Source of the DNA: Arthrobacter sp. zg-Y769
Lineage (GTDB): Bacteria > Actinomycetota > Actinomycetes > Actinomycetales > Micrococcaceae
Direction of reading: 5' to 3'
Length of the DNA stretch: 64,000 bases
NCBI RefSeq assembly: GCF_020907405.1
Contig: NZ_JAJJOE010000004.1
Coordinates: forward strand, 124,001 to 188,000
The position numbers and the translations under genes are program-made. Of this stretch, positions 28,182 through 35,919 are shown piece by piece; the stretch's first letter is position 1; every line of letters starts with the position of its first letter. The notes beneath the pieces were generated by a model. That model made no database searches and was not told the origin of the DNA. It saw only the letters and a program-made list of their open reading frames with translations.

Positions 28182-28754
28182 ATGGCAGCGAAATTCGTTC
28201 GGGAGCGGATCCTGGCGCAGGCCTCCCTCCTGTTCTATGCGGAGGGCATCCGGGCCGTGAGCGCTGACAAGATCATTGCCGCTGCCGGCACCACGAAGGT
28301 GACCTTCTACCGCTACTTCCGCTCCAAGGATGATCTGGTGGTGGCCTACCTGCAGGAGCAGTCCGCACGGATGCGCGCGTGGGCCGCGGAGCTGGACCCC
28401 GATCCGTGCACCGGACTGCGGCAGTTCGCCGAAGCCACGGGCACCCAGGCATGCACTGCAGGCTTCCGCGGCTGCCCGTTCATCAATGCGGCCGCGGAGT
28501 ACACGGATCCCGGGCATCCCGTCCGGGCCGTTGTCTCCGAACACCGCACCTGGCTGCATTCCCTGGTCACCGAACGGCTGCAGGCCCTCGGTGCCGCAGA
28601 TGCCGGACAGCTTGCGGACCAGCTGCTGATGCTGCGGGACGGGGCTATGGTGCACGGATACGTGGCGGACGGCACCGCCGTCGGAACGGCGCTGGCCGCG
28701 GCCGGAAAGGCGCTGGTCCTCCCCCGGATCCCGGCGCGGAAACAAGCCCCTTAG
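28182..28754 (+). CDS. TetR/AcrR family transcriptional regulator
   Basis: A 190-residue regulator. The N-terminal HTH (RERILAQASLLFYAEGIRAVSADKII followed by AGTTKVTFYRYFRSKDDLV) is typical TetR_N, and the C-terminal ligand domain contains the TFRGCPFINAAAE-like segment GFRGCPFINAAAEY seen in one AcrR subgroup. The two cysteines at GTQACTAGFRGC could be redox active, which would suit a peroxide-linked regulator; that is inference. The start follows AGAGGAACCG. It probably represses ohr and itself through the palindrome at 28127-28148. Confidence 0.9.
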   Translation: MAAKFVRERILAQASLLFYAEGIRAVSADKIIAAAGTTKVTFYRYFRSKDDLVVAYLQEQSARMRAWAAELDPDPCTGLRQFAEATGTQACTAGFRGCPFINAAAEYTDPGHPVRAVVSEHRTWLHSLVTERLQALGAADAGQLADQLLMLRDGAMVHGYVADGTAVGTALAAAGKALVLPRIPARKQAP

Positions 28755-28794
28755 GCGGCCCGGTTCCAAGGTATGTGAGATTGCACTCATCGGT

Positions 28795-28823
28795 TTGGTG
28801 AAAGCCACAGGGGGTAGGACAAT
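28795..28823 (+). promoter_or_regulatory. predicted promoter of the MFS transporter gene
   Basis: A -35-like TTGGTG (28795-28800) and -10-like GACAAT (28818-28823) are separated by 17 nt. The GTG start at 28832 follows 8 nt after the -10, and no ribosome site is near it, so the message may be leaderless. A short inverted repeat TGAG-N6-CTCA (28776-28789) lies just upstream. Confidence 0.45.
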
Positions 28824-28831
28824 TCCTGTCT

Positions 28832-30160
28832 GTGTCTACTTCACCCGCAGCGGCCGCACCAGCCGCCCCCTCCTCTTCCAAGATGGCCCGCAAGGTTGCG
28901 GGCGCATCGTTTATCGGCACCGCGCTGGAGTCCTACGACTTCTATGTTTTCGGCACGGCTGCGGCCCTGATCCTGAACCGGATCTTCTTTCCCGACGTGG
29001 ATGCAGCGACCGGCATCCTGCTGTCCTTCCTGACCCTGGGCATGGGCTTCATTGCCCGTCCGCTGGGTGCCATCCTCTTCGGCCACATCGGGGACCGGGT
29101 AGGACGGAAAACGTCACTGATCGGGACCATCGTCCTGATGGGCGTGGCAACGGGCGCCGTCGGCCTGCTGCCGGACTACAACACCATCGGTATCTGGGCG
29201 CCGCTGCTGCTGGTGCTGCTGCGCCTGCTTCAGGGCCTGGCCGTCGGCGGTGAATGGGGCGGTTCCATCCTCATCGCCACCGAGCATGCCGCTCCGCGCA
29301 AGCGGGCCCTGTACGCGGCCATCCCACAGATCGGCTCCCCGGTAGGCACCATCCTGGTCACCGGCATCTTCCTGCTGCTGGCCACCGTCTCCGACGAGAC
29401 CCTGGCCGCCGGGGTCTGGCGCATACCGTTCCTGCTGGCCTTCCCCTTCATGGGCATCGCCCTGTACCTCCGCCTGGCCATCGATGAAACACCCGTCTTC
29501 AAGGGCGTGGCCGCCGCCCACCAGATCACCCGCGTTCCGCTGCTGGAGGTGCTGCGCACCCAGTGGCTGGCCGTCCTCGTTGCCGCCTCGGCCGCGCTGC
29601 TGGGCATCGGCTCCTATTTCCTGATGACCACGTACACCCAGTCCTACGGGATTACGGTGCTGGGCCTGTCCGAGTCGACTGTCCTCAACGCTGCCCTGGT
29701 CGGTTCGGTACTGCAGCTGGCAACCATTCCCGCGTTCGGCTTCCTGGCGAACCGGATCGGTTCGGCACGGATGGTGATGGCCGGGGCTGTCGCCACCCTG
29801 CTGATTTCCTTCCCGCTGTACTTCATCATCAGCAACGCCACCGCGCCGGTGTACATCCTGACCATCCTGATCGGCGGCATCGCCCCGACGGCGGCATGGG
29901 CGGCGCTGGGCGGGCTGATGGCCGATCTCTTCCCGGCCCGCACCGGGTTCACGGCCATGTCCCTGGCGTACAGCTTCGCCGGCATCCTCTCCGGGTTCAC
30001 TCCCTCCATCACGCAGGGATTCTCCAACGCCACCGGCGGCGCATGGTGGCATCCCGGCGTCGTGCTGGCCCTGATGTCGCTGATCACCATTGCCGGTGCC
30101 CTGGCCGCCCGCCGGATGTCCGCGCGCAACACGGACGCGGTACTGCCGGCGCGGGCCTGA
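28832..30160 (+). CDS. MFS transporter, metabolite:H+ symporter (MHS) family
   Basis: A 442-residue secondary transporter with about 12 membrane helices. ALESYDFYVFGTAAALI in helix 1 and the loop GHIGDRVGRKTS mark the MHS/ProP-ShiA branch of the major facilitator superfamily, and LLQGLAVGGEWGGS is its helix-4/5 signature. Substrates in this branch include dicarboxylates, citrate, shikimate and betaines; the sequence does not decide. The aroQ gene follows after 19 nt, so shikimate or quinate uptake is one option. The start is GTG after a predicted leaderless promoter. Confidence 0.9.
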   Translation: MSTSPAAAAPAAPSSSKMARKVAGASFIGTALESYDFYVFGTAAALILNRIFFPDVDAATGILLSFLTLGMGFIARPLGAILFGHIGDRVGRKTSLIGTIVLMGVATGAVGLLPDYNTIGIWAPLLLVLLRLLQGLAVGGEWGGSILIATEHAAPRKRALYAAIPQIGSPVGTILVTGIFLLLATVSDETLAAGVWRIPFLLAFPFMGIALYLRLAIDETPVFKGVAAAHQITRVPLLEVLRTQWLAVLVAASAALLGIGSYFLMTTYTQSYGITVLGLSESTVLNAALVGSVLQLATIPAFGFLANRIGSARMVMAGAVATLLISFPLYFIISNATAPVYILTILIGGIAPTAAWAALGGLMADLFPARTGFTAMSLAYSFAGILSGFTPSITQGFSNATGGAWWHPGVVLALMSLITIAGALAARRMSARNTDAVLPARA

Positions 30161-30179
30161 GCTCCGGCATAGTTAAGCC

Positions 30180-30647
30180 ATGACTACAGCCAGCACCCGC
30201 AACCTCCTGATCCTCAACGGCCCCAACCTCAACCTGCTGGGGACCCGCGAACCGGCGATCTACGGAAGTTCCACCCTGGCCGACGTGGAGGCTTCGGCCA
30301 TGGCTGCGGCCTCCGCCCACGGCTGGACCGTGGACTGCGTGCAGTCCAACCATGAAGGCGACCTGATCGATGCCATCCACGCGGCGCGCGGCACCGCGGA
30401 CGGCATCGTCATCAACCCCGGCGCCTACAGCCACACCTCGGTGGCCATCCCGGATGCCCTGTCGGGCGTGGAACTTCCGGTGGTTGAAGTACACCTGAGC
30501 AACATCCACCGGCGCGAGGAATTCCGGCACCACTCCTTCGTCTCCGCGGTGGCGCAGGTGGTGATCTGCGGGGCCGGAATCAGCGGCTACCGGATGGGCG
30601 TTGACTACCTGATTGAGTCTGCTGCTGTGCAAACGGCCGGAGACTAG
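30180..30647 (+). CDS. aroQ: type II 3-dehydroquinate dehydratase
   Basis: A 155-residue enzyme that converts 3-dehydroquinate to 3-dehydroshikimate in the shikimate pathway (or in quinate catabolism). The N-terminal [20 protein letters not shown] contains the catalytic tyrosine in the flexible loop; [16 protein letters not shown] and [17 protein letters not shown] carry the remaining active-site Asn, His and Arg residues. Length is standard for the dodecameric type II class. It is closely followed by the DUF2332 gene, whose ribosome site overlaps the end of aroQ. Confidence 0.96.
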   Translation: MTTASTRNLLILNGPNLNLLGTREPAIYGSSTLADVEASAMAAASAHGWTVDCVQSNHEGDLIDAIHAARGTADGIVINPGAYSHTSVAIPDALSGVELPVVEVHLSNIHRREEFRHHSFVSAVAQVVICGAGISGYRMGVDYLIESAAVQTAGD

Positions 30648-30649
30648 CC

Positions 30650-31633
30650 TTGTCCTCCACTGCTCAACGGTATGAACGGTTCGCCCGGTTCGAGGCCGGC
30701 GGGTCCTCCGAGGTGTATGAGCAGTGGACCGCGGCTATCAGTCGCGACCCCGAAGTACTGGAGCTGATCGACGGGCTTCCGGAGGACAAGCGCCAACCCA
30801 ACCTGGTACTGGCGTCCGCGCGCAGCTGCGGCGCCGCCGCAGGACCCTACCCGCAGTTCCGGTCCTTCCTGCAGGAGCGCTGGGAAGAGATCCGCCCGGT
30901 CATCCTGCGCCGGAGCACACAGACCAACGAGCCCCGGCGCTGCGCCGTGCTCCTCCCGCTGCTGGCCGAAATCGCCCGGACCGAGGAGCGCCCGCTGGCG
31001 CTGATCGAAGTGGGCGCTTCCGCCGGTCTGTGCCTGTATCCGGACCGCTACGGCTACCGGTACGACGACGGCGACCTCATCAACGATCCGGGCCGCCCCG
31101 ACCTGGTCCTGGACTGCATCACCACCGGCAACCCGCCGCTCCCGCGGTCCTGTCCCGAGATCATCTCCCGGGCCGGGGTTGACCTGGCCCCGCTGGACCC
31201 CGCCGATCCCCGGGACCTTGCCTGGCTGGATGCGCTGATCTGGCCGGGGATGGAAGACCGCCGTGCCCTCCTGCAGGCTGCAGCGGGTGCCGCCGCGAAG
31301 TCGCCCGCCCGGATCATCAAAGGCGACCTCAATGCGGAGATCGCCGGGCTGATCGAGGCAGCCCCGGCCGAGGCCGCCGTCGTTGTGTTCCACACCGCCG
31401 TCCTGGCCTACGTGCCGAAGGCAGGCCGGGAAGCTTTCCGGGAGACGATGTCCGGCTACACGTCCGGGCGCCCCGTGCATTGGATCTCCAATGAGGGCAG
31501 CGGGGCGATTCCGGGGCTCGCGGCGCCGGCCGGCGATCCGGGGTTGTTCGTCCTGCACCACAACGGCACGGCCGTGGCCCGGACCGGCCCGCACGGGCAG
31601 TCCCTGCACTGGCTCCAGCGGGTTCTCCCATGA
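30650..31633 (+). CDS. DUF2332 domain-containing protein
   Basis: A 327-residue protein spanning the whole DUF2332 family, widespread in actinobacteria and of unknown function. Visible features are FARFEAGGSSEVYEQW near the start, LIEVGASAGLCLYPDRYGY (resembling a methyltransferase motif I) in the middle, and VVVFHTAVLAYV late, so a Rossmann methyltransferase-like fold is plausible. The start is TTG 30650, preceded by GGAGA that overlaps the aroQ stop. The stop overlaps the next ATG (ATGA). Confidence 0.85.
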   Translation: MSSTAQRYERFARFEAGGSSEVYEQWTAAISRDPEVLELIDGLPEDKRQPNLVLASARSCGAAAGPYPQFRSFLQERWEEIRPVILRRSTQTNEPRRCAVLLPLLAEIARTEERPLALIEVGASAGLCLYPDRYGYRYDDGDLINDPGRPDLVLDCITTGNPPLPRSCPEIISRAGVDLAPLDPADPRDLAWLDALIWPGMEDRRALLQAAAGAAAKSPARIIKGDLNAEIAGLIEAAPAEAAVVVFHTAVLAYVPKAGREAFRETMSGYTSGRPVHWISNEGSGAIPGLAAPAGDPGLFVLHHNGTAVARTGPHGQSLHWLQRVLP

Positions 31634-32010
31634 GGAACATCGTCTGGTGGGAAGTCGAGACCGAAGCCCCCGAGAACTTCATGTCGTTCCATTGCGAGCT
31701 CCAAGGCTGGACGTTCGCCCCCGCGTTCGAGGATTCAGAGCTCGACGCGGGCTACTGGATCATCAGAAGCGGCGGGTCGGGAATTGGCGGTCTTCAGCGC
31801 GCACCCGAAGGAACAGCGCCTACGGCCGGAACCCGGATCTATTTCGAAACCGATGACCTGGAAGGCTTCCTCTCACGAGTCCGGGAGCTCGGCGGCCACG
31901 TTGAACGAAGCAGAACTGACCTCGGCGGCGATGACCGCTGGTTCGCAACGTTCCAGGATTCATGCGGGGTGTCCTTCGGTATATGGACTGATAGAGCCCC
32001 CGACGAGTAA
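31630..32010 (+). CDS. VOC family protein (glyoxalase/bleomycin-resistance fold)
   Basis: A 126-residue protein with two beta-alpha-beta-beta-beta halves: IVWWEVETEAPENFMSFHCELQGW at the start and RIYFETDDLEGFLSRVRELGG in the second half. It lacks an obvious set of four metal ligands, so binding rather than catalysis may be its role. It overlaps the DUF2332 gene by 4 nt and is translationally coupled to it. The substrate is unknown. Confidence 0.85.
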   Translation: MRNIVWWEVETEAPENFMSFHCELQGWTFAPAFEDSELDAGYWIIRSGGSGIGGLQRAPEGTAPTAGTRIYFETDDLEGFLSRVRELGGHVERSRTDLGGDDRWFATFQDSCGVSFGIWTDRAPDE

Positions 32011-32063
32011 CAGCACCACTCGACAGACCAGGATTACTGCTGCTGCTTGTTTACTGCTGCACC

Positions 32064-33245
32064 CTATTTACTGGTGCACTGGCCAGCTGAAACCGGGGTG
32101 GTGTAGCCGGAAGCGGCATCCACCACGGGGCCGACTTCGGCCAGTGAGAGGGCGTAGCCGATGGGCTGGTCGCTGGTGGTCTTGGCGAAAATGACACCGG
32201 CGAGGTGGCCGTCCATGTCCAGCAGCGGTCCGCCGGAGTTGCCCTGCTGCACGTTCGCGGCCAGGGTATAGACCTCCAGCACCTCGGGGGAGGCTCCGTA
32301 AATGTCGCGGACGGCCACGTTGGAAAGGCCCTCGACATTGGCGGCCTGCATCCGGAAGGGCCCACCCGCCGGATAACCGGCAAAGGCAGCTGTGGTGCCC
32401 TCGGCCAACGGCGCACCGACCGGAATCGGATCGGCGTCGAGGCCCTCCACGGCAAGGACGGCCAGGTCCCGTGCCGAGTCGAAGTGAACCACCCGTCCGG
32501 GCAGCACGCTGCCATCGGGAACCTCCACCACCGGCTCATTCACCCCGGCAACCACATGCGCGTTGGTGACCACGCGGTCATCGGCCACCACAAAGCCGGA
32601 ACCGGTCTGGTTCTGTCCGCACTGGTAAGCCGTGCCCGTGATCTTAAGGACCGACGCCGAGGCCGTCCGCAGCGCCTCGGAGTCCACCTCCGCACTGGGC
32701 GGGACGGCAGTCTGCGGCGCGGCGCTGTCCAGGATGGTCGGCAGCCCCTCGGAGACGGTGAAGGAACGGATCTGGGCGCTCCAGGTCTTTACCTGCTCGG
32801 GAGTGGCGTCATCAATGGCGGAGAGCACCTTCGAGGCAGCAAGCTGCTGCGACAGGAACGGTACGCCCAGTGTCGTCACGCTGAAGGCAAGCATGGCCAT
32901 CACCAGCGCGGCCACTACAAGGTTGGCGGCACCGCCGAGCACCCGGTCAAGGAACCGCAGCGGAGGGAAATTCAGCCACCGCCGGATCATACCGCCCAGG
33001 GCTGCCCCGGCTGCATGGCCTACCAGCACCAGGACCACCGCGGTGGCTATCACCACCGTCAGCCGCCAGCCGTTGTCCGGAACCCAGCCCGCAACCAGCG
33101 GAATCGCGAAGAACGCTCCAATGGCCCCGGCAACGAAACCGACAATCCCGCCGAGGGTAACCACCAGTCCGTTGCGCAGCCCGGCCACCAGATAGAAGAG
33201 CAGGACAAGGAGCAGGATGATGTCCAGAAGTGTCAATCCGAGCAC
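32064..33245 (-). CDS. marP: membrane serine protease MarP (CvpA domain plus S1C protease)
   Basis: About 393 residues from the GTG start at 33245 (GGAG 6 nt upstream); TTG 33266 is the alternative. The N-terminal third is a CvpA-like region of four membrane helices. The extracytoplasmic trypsin-like domain has the triad His230 (TNAHVVAG), Asp260 (SARDLAVL) and Ser337 (QGNSGGPLL). Cys209 and Cys390 sit where mycobacterial MarP has its regulatory disulphide (C214-C395). MarP is needed for acid and oxidative stress survival in M. tuberculosis. It is divergent from crp. The regulation and substrate here are unknown. Confidence 0.93.
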   Translation of the reverse strand: MLGLTLLDIILLLVLLFYLVAGLRNGLVVTLGGIVGFVAGAIGAFFAIPLVAGWVPDNGWRLTVVIATAVVLVLVGHAAGAALGGMIRRWLNFPPLRFLDRVLGGAANLVVAALVMAMLAFSVTTLGVPFLSQQLAASKVLSAIDDATPEQVKTWSAQIRSFTVSEGLPTILDSAAPQTAVPPSAEVDSEALRTASASVLKITGTAYQCGQNQTGSGFVVADDRVVTNAHVVAGVNEPVVEVPDGSVLPGRVVHFDSARDLAVLAVEGLDADPIPVGAPLAEGTTAAFAGYPAGGPFRMQAANVEGLSNVAVRDIYGASPEVLEVYTLAANVQQGNSGGPLLDMDGHLAGVIFAKTTSDQPIGYALSLAEVGPVVDAASGYTTPVSAGQCTSK

Positions 33246-33407
33246 AAAGAGCTCCAAGCGTGTCAATCGGGGGCGGCCAGGCGGCGGTGGACCGCTGCAG
33301 TTGCGAGTTTATAGGGACAACCTCCGGATGCCGTTATCAGGATTGACCCCGGGGCTGTGGTCCTGCCCTCTTTTTCCCGTCCGTTAGTGAACAAACGTGC
33401 TTCAGGT

Positions 33408-33423
33408 GTCACTAGGGAGTGAC
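33408..33423. promoter_or_regulatory. inverted repeat in the crp promoter
   Basis: GTCACT and AGTGAC flank AGGG in perfect symmetry. The repeat overlaps the expected -35 region of a GATAAT -10 box at 33433-33438. Its half-sites are in the opposite orientation to the GTGA-N6-TCAC Crp site, so it may be another operator or an mRNA hairpin if transcription starts upstream. Confidence 0.4.
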
Positions 33424-33468
33424 GTGCGGCAAGATAATAAGTAGAGACCACTATTTACAGGAGATTTC

Positions 33469-34146
33469 ATGGATATCGAGGTACTGCGCCGCGCGCCGTT
33501 GTTCGCCTCTCTGGGAGACGACGTTTTCGCCGCCCTGACCGAAGAGCTCACTGAGGTCGACCTCTCACGTGGCGCCTCCGTTTTCCGCGAAGGCGATCAG
33601 GGCGACCAGCTCTATTTCATCGTCTCCGGCAAGATCAAGCTTGGCCGCTCCGCCCCTGACGGCCGGGAGAACCTGCTGGCGATCCTCGGCCCCGGCGAAC
33701 TGTTCGGCGAGATGGCCCTTTTTGATCCGTCTCCCCGCAATGCCACGGCAACCGCAGTTTCGGAGACCCGCCTCGCAGGCCTCCGCCACGAGAACCTGCG
33801 CGCCCTGATTGAAACCCGTCCCGAGGTTTCCGTCCAGCTGCTGCAGGCCCTGGCCCGCCGGCTCCGCCGGACGAATGAGTCCCTGGCGGACCTCGTTTTC
33901 TCCGACGTTCCCGGCCGCGTAGCCAAGGCACTGCTGGATCTGGCGGACCGCTTCGGCCGTCCGGCAACCGACGGCATCCTTGTTGCACATGAGCTGACGC
34001 AGGAGGAACTGGCCCAGCTGGTGGGTGCCTCGCGCGAAACGGTGAACAAGGCCCTGGCCGAGTTCGTCCAGCGTGGCTGGCTGCGCCTGGAAGCCCGTGC
34101 GGTTGTCATCCTGGACGTGCAGCGGCTGCGCCAGCGTTCCCGCTAG
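33469..34146 (+). CDS. crp: Crp/Fnr family transcriptional regulator (Crp/GlxR)
   Basis: A 225-residue global regulator. The cyclic-nucleotide-binding domain contains GELFGEMALFDPSPRNATA (Glu81 and Arg90 in the phosphate-binding cassette), followed by the dimer helix and a C-terminal HTH, LTQEELAQLVGASRETVNKAL (176-196). It is closest in layout to mycobacterial Crp and corynebacterial GlxR, which bind cAMP. The ATG follows AGGAG by 5 nt; a -10-like GATAAT lies 30 nt upstream. It shares a 223-nt divergent gap with marP, as in mycobacterial order. Confidence 0.95.
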   Translation: MDIEVLRRAPLFASLGDDVFAALTEELTEVDLSRGASVFREGDQGDQLYFIVSGKIKLGRSAPDGRENLLAILGPGELFGEMALFDPSPRNATATAVSETRLAGLRHENLRALIETRPEVSVQLLQALARRLRRTNESLADLVFSDVPGRVAKALLDLADRFGRPATDGILVAHELTQEELAQLVGASRETVNKALAEFVQRGWLRLEARAVVILDVQRLRQRSR

Positions 34147-34160
34147 AGTCGCAAAACACC

Positions 34161-34306
34161 AACAACGGAGGCGGGGGGGGGGGGGGGGCGGGGGGGCGGG
34201 GGGGGGTTACCCACCGCGCGCGGGTGGGGGCGGGGGGGGCCCCCGCGAGCCCCCAAACCCCCCACCCCCGGCCGCCCCGGCCATTGGCCCCGCCGCCTCC
34301 GTTGTT
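34161..34306. terminator. crp terminator arms interrupted by a G-rich tract (probable assembly artefact)
   Basis: The perfect 14-bp complements 34161-34174 and 34293-34306 (AACAACGGAGGCGG and its complement) look like the stem of a bidirectional terminator between convergent crp and the Nudix gene. Between them, 118 nt consist mostly of runs of G (16, 7 and 9 in a row) and then of C. Such sequence is unlike anything else in the window and is probably not the real loop. Confidence 0.6.
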
Positions 34307-34342
34307 AATACCCAGCCGTGCACATTTGTGCAGCCGGCTTGG

Positions 34343-35260
34343 CTAGCGCCCGTGCTGGGAGGACCCTTCGGCTCCGCCTGCGGGGCGCACTGCCACGCAG
34401 GGTTCCCCGTTCACCTGCACCAGCTCCGGCCGGTAAACGGCCGCGGGCCGGCGGCTCGACAGATAAGCGATGCAGCCCCGTGCGGAGGCCACCTTTTCCA
34501 GGGTCAGTTCGACGGCGGGAACCACCAGCTCCCCCAGGGTCAGCCCCGAGGTGTCCTCCTGGCCGATCTCGTCGCCCAGTGCGGTTGTATCCCGTTGGGC
34601 GATGACTTCCGCGGCCGGCTTCCAGTCCGCCCAGACGCCCTTCCCTGCCAGCAGGGTCGCGTCCTGGCCCACCGGCTGAACCGCCGCGAAATAACGGGTG
34701 TCGAAACGTCGCAGGGCAAAATCGGCGCTGTGCCAGTTGGACAGCGGGCGCAGCAGGTCCGTCCGCAGGCCGAGGCCGCGCCTGCCCAGCAGCTCCAGGA
34801 AGGAAGCCTCCTGGGTCGCAATCGCAGTCCGCGCACCCATCCATTCCGGGCCCCGGTTGCTTTCCATCAGTGTTGATTCATCGGGTCCGGCCAGCAGGAT
34901 GCCGGTTTCCTCGAACAACTCGCGGATTGCGGCCACGACGTGGCGGCGGGCCAGCCGGGCGTCGTCGGTCCCCATGGACTTGGCCCATGCTGCCGGCGAC
35001 GGACCGTACCAGGATGCCTGTGCGTCGTCGTTCTCTTCGATGCTGCCGCCCGGAAACGCCACCTTGCCAAGGGGGGATTCGCCGCGCCGGTAGGAAAGGT
35101 AGGTCTCCGTGCCGCGGGGCGAATCCCGCAGCAGCACCACTGAGGACGCCAGCCGCGGTTTGCGGGGCGTGCGGTCGGGACGTTCAAACCAGCTCTGGGC
35201 GGCCACCCGCTGCGAGGCGGCTACCGGGAACAGCCGGACTGTCGAGTTAGGCAAATTCAA
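34343..35260 (-). CDS. Nudix hydrolase family protein (NUDT19-like insertion)
   Basis: About 305 residues. The Nudix box is split: FPGGSIEENDD is separated by some 35 residues from AIRELFEETGILLA, the arrangement seen in the NUDT19/RP2 subgroup that cleaves CoA species. VLLRDSPRGTETYLSYRR precedes it. The start is uncertain: TTG 35260 is used here, overlapping the ridA end by 14 nt, with TTG 35254 as an option. In M. tuberculosis the slot between crp and ridA holds a metallo-beta-lactamase-fold hydrolase rather than a Nudix protein. Confidence 0.83.
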   Translation of the reverse strand: MNLPNSTVRLFPVAASQRVAAQSWFERPDRTPRKPRLASSVVLLRDSPRGTETYLSYRRGESPLGKVAFPGGSIEENDDAQASWYGPSPAAWAKSMGTDDARLARRHVVAAIRELFEETGILLAGPDESTLMESNRGPEWMGARTAIATQEASFLELLGRRGLGLRTDLLRPLSNWHSADFALRRFDTRYFAAVQPVGQDATLLAGKGVWADWKPAAEVIAQRDTTALGDEIGQEDTSGLTLGELVVPAVELTLEKVASARGCIAYLSSRRPAAVYRPELVQVNGEPCVAVRPAGGAEGSSQHGR

Positions 35261-35729
35261 CGATCATTTCTACTTCAACCGGAGCATCCAGCGGCAGGAC
35301 CGCGACGCCGACGGCGGAACGCGCATGGCTTCCGGCCTGGCCGAAGACATTTCCCAGGACTTCCGAGGCACCGTTAATGACGGCAGGCTGGCCGGTGAAG
35401 GAAGGATCGGAGGCGACGTAGCCCACCACCTTCACCACCCGGACAACGCGGTCAAGATCACCGATCTGCGCCTTCACGGCAGCCAGCGCATTGACGGCAC
35501 AGATGGCTGCGTAGGACGCAGCATCTTCTGCGCCCACCTCCGCACCCACCTTGCCGGTGGCCGGCAGGACCCCGTCCACGAACGGCAGCTGGCCGGACGT
35601 GTGGACGAGGTTTCCGGTGATGACGGCCGGGACGTAGACAGCCACCGGAGACGCGACGGCGGGAAGGCTCAGGCCGAGTTCCCGGAGCCGGATCTCAACG
35701 GCCGACACTGCACCGGCAGCGGCGGTCAC
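35247..35729 (-). CDS. RidA family (YjgF/UK114) protein
   Basis: A 160-residue protein. VYVPAVITGNLVHTSGQLPF and SAVGVAVLPLDAPVEVEMIVEFA are the start and end signatures of the RidA fold, and the catalytic-position arginine is kept in HARSAVGVA. RidA deaminates reactive enamines and imines, but longer actinobacterial paralogues like this one may have other roles. The longer open frame to 35876 is not conserved; the GTG at 35729 overlaps the DUF4177 stop (GTGA), so the two are coupled. It corresponds to Rv3678c by position. Confidence 0.9.
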   Translation of the reverse strand: MTAAAGAVSAVEIRLRELGLSLPAVASPVAVYVPAVITGNLVHTSGQLPFVDGVLPATGKVGAEVGAEDAASYAAICAVNALAAVKAQIGDLDRVVRVVKVVGYVASDPSFTGQPAVINGASEVLGNVFGQAGSHARSAVGVAVLPLDAPVEVEMIVEFA

Positions 35730-35884
35730 TGGCTTTTTTCGCGTTTCATGTAGGCAACGGAACCGGTTCCATTGGGTGCGGAAGCGATCTGTACCAGTTC
35801 CCAGCCTTCGTCCCCGTGCATATTCAGGACTTGCCCGGGTGTGTGTAGTGGAAGAGGCGTTATGAAGTATTCCCATTTGGTCAT
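35726..35884 (-). CDS. DUF4177 domain-containing protein (52 aa)
   Basis: A 52-residue protein with the DUF4177 pattern TKWEYFITPL...LNMHGDEGWELVQI; its function is unknown. ATG 35884 is chosen over the open frame to 35938 because TAGGCT (35892-35897, minus strand) sits 7 nt upstream and the conserved domain begins at MTKWEY. It overlaps ridA by 4 nt. Confidence 0.85.
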   Translation of the reverse strand: MTKWEYFITPLPLHTPGQVLNMHGDEGWELVQIASAPNGTGSVAYMKREKSQ

Positions 35885-35891
35885 AAGGGAA

Positions 35892-35912
35892 AGCCTAACG
35901 TGCTTGTAGACT
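35892..35912. promoter_or_regulatory. face-to-face leaderless -10 boxes for DUF4177/ridA and the class A PBP
   Basis: On the minus strand, TAGGCT (35892-35897) is 7 nt before ATG 35884. On the plus strand, TAGACT (35907-35912) is 7 nt before ATG 35920. The two start codons are only 35 nt apart, so the two promoters must overlap. Confidence 0.6.
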
Positions 35913-35919
35913 GTCTCGC

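Noticed and set aside
34173-34292. G-runs as a regulatory G-quadruplex
   Set aside because: The tract sits exactly between the two arms of a terminator and looks like low-quality read ends; it should be verified before any function is proposed.
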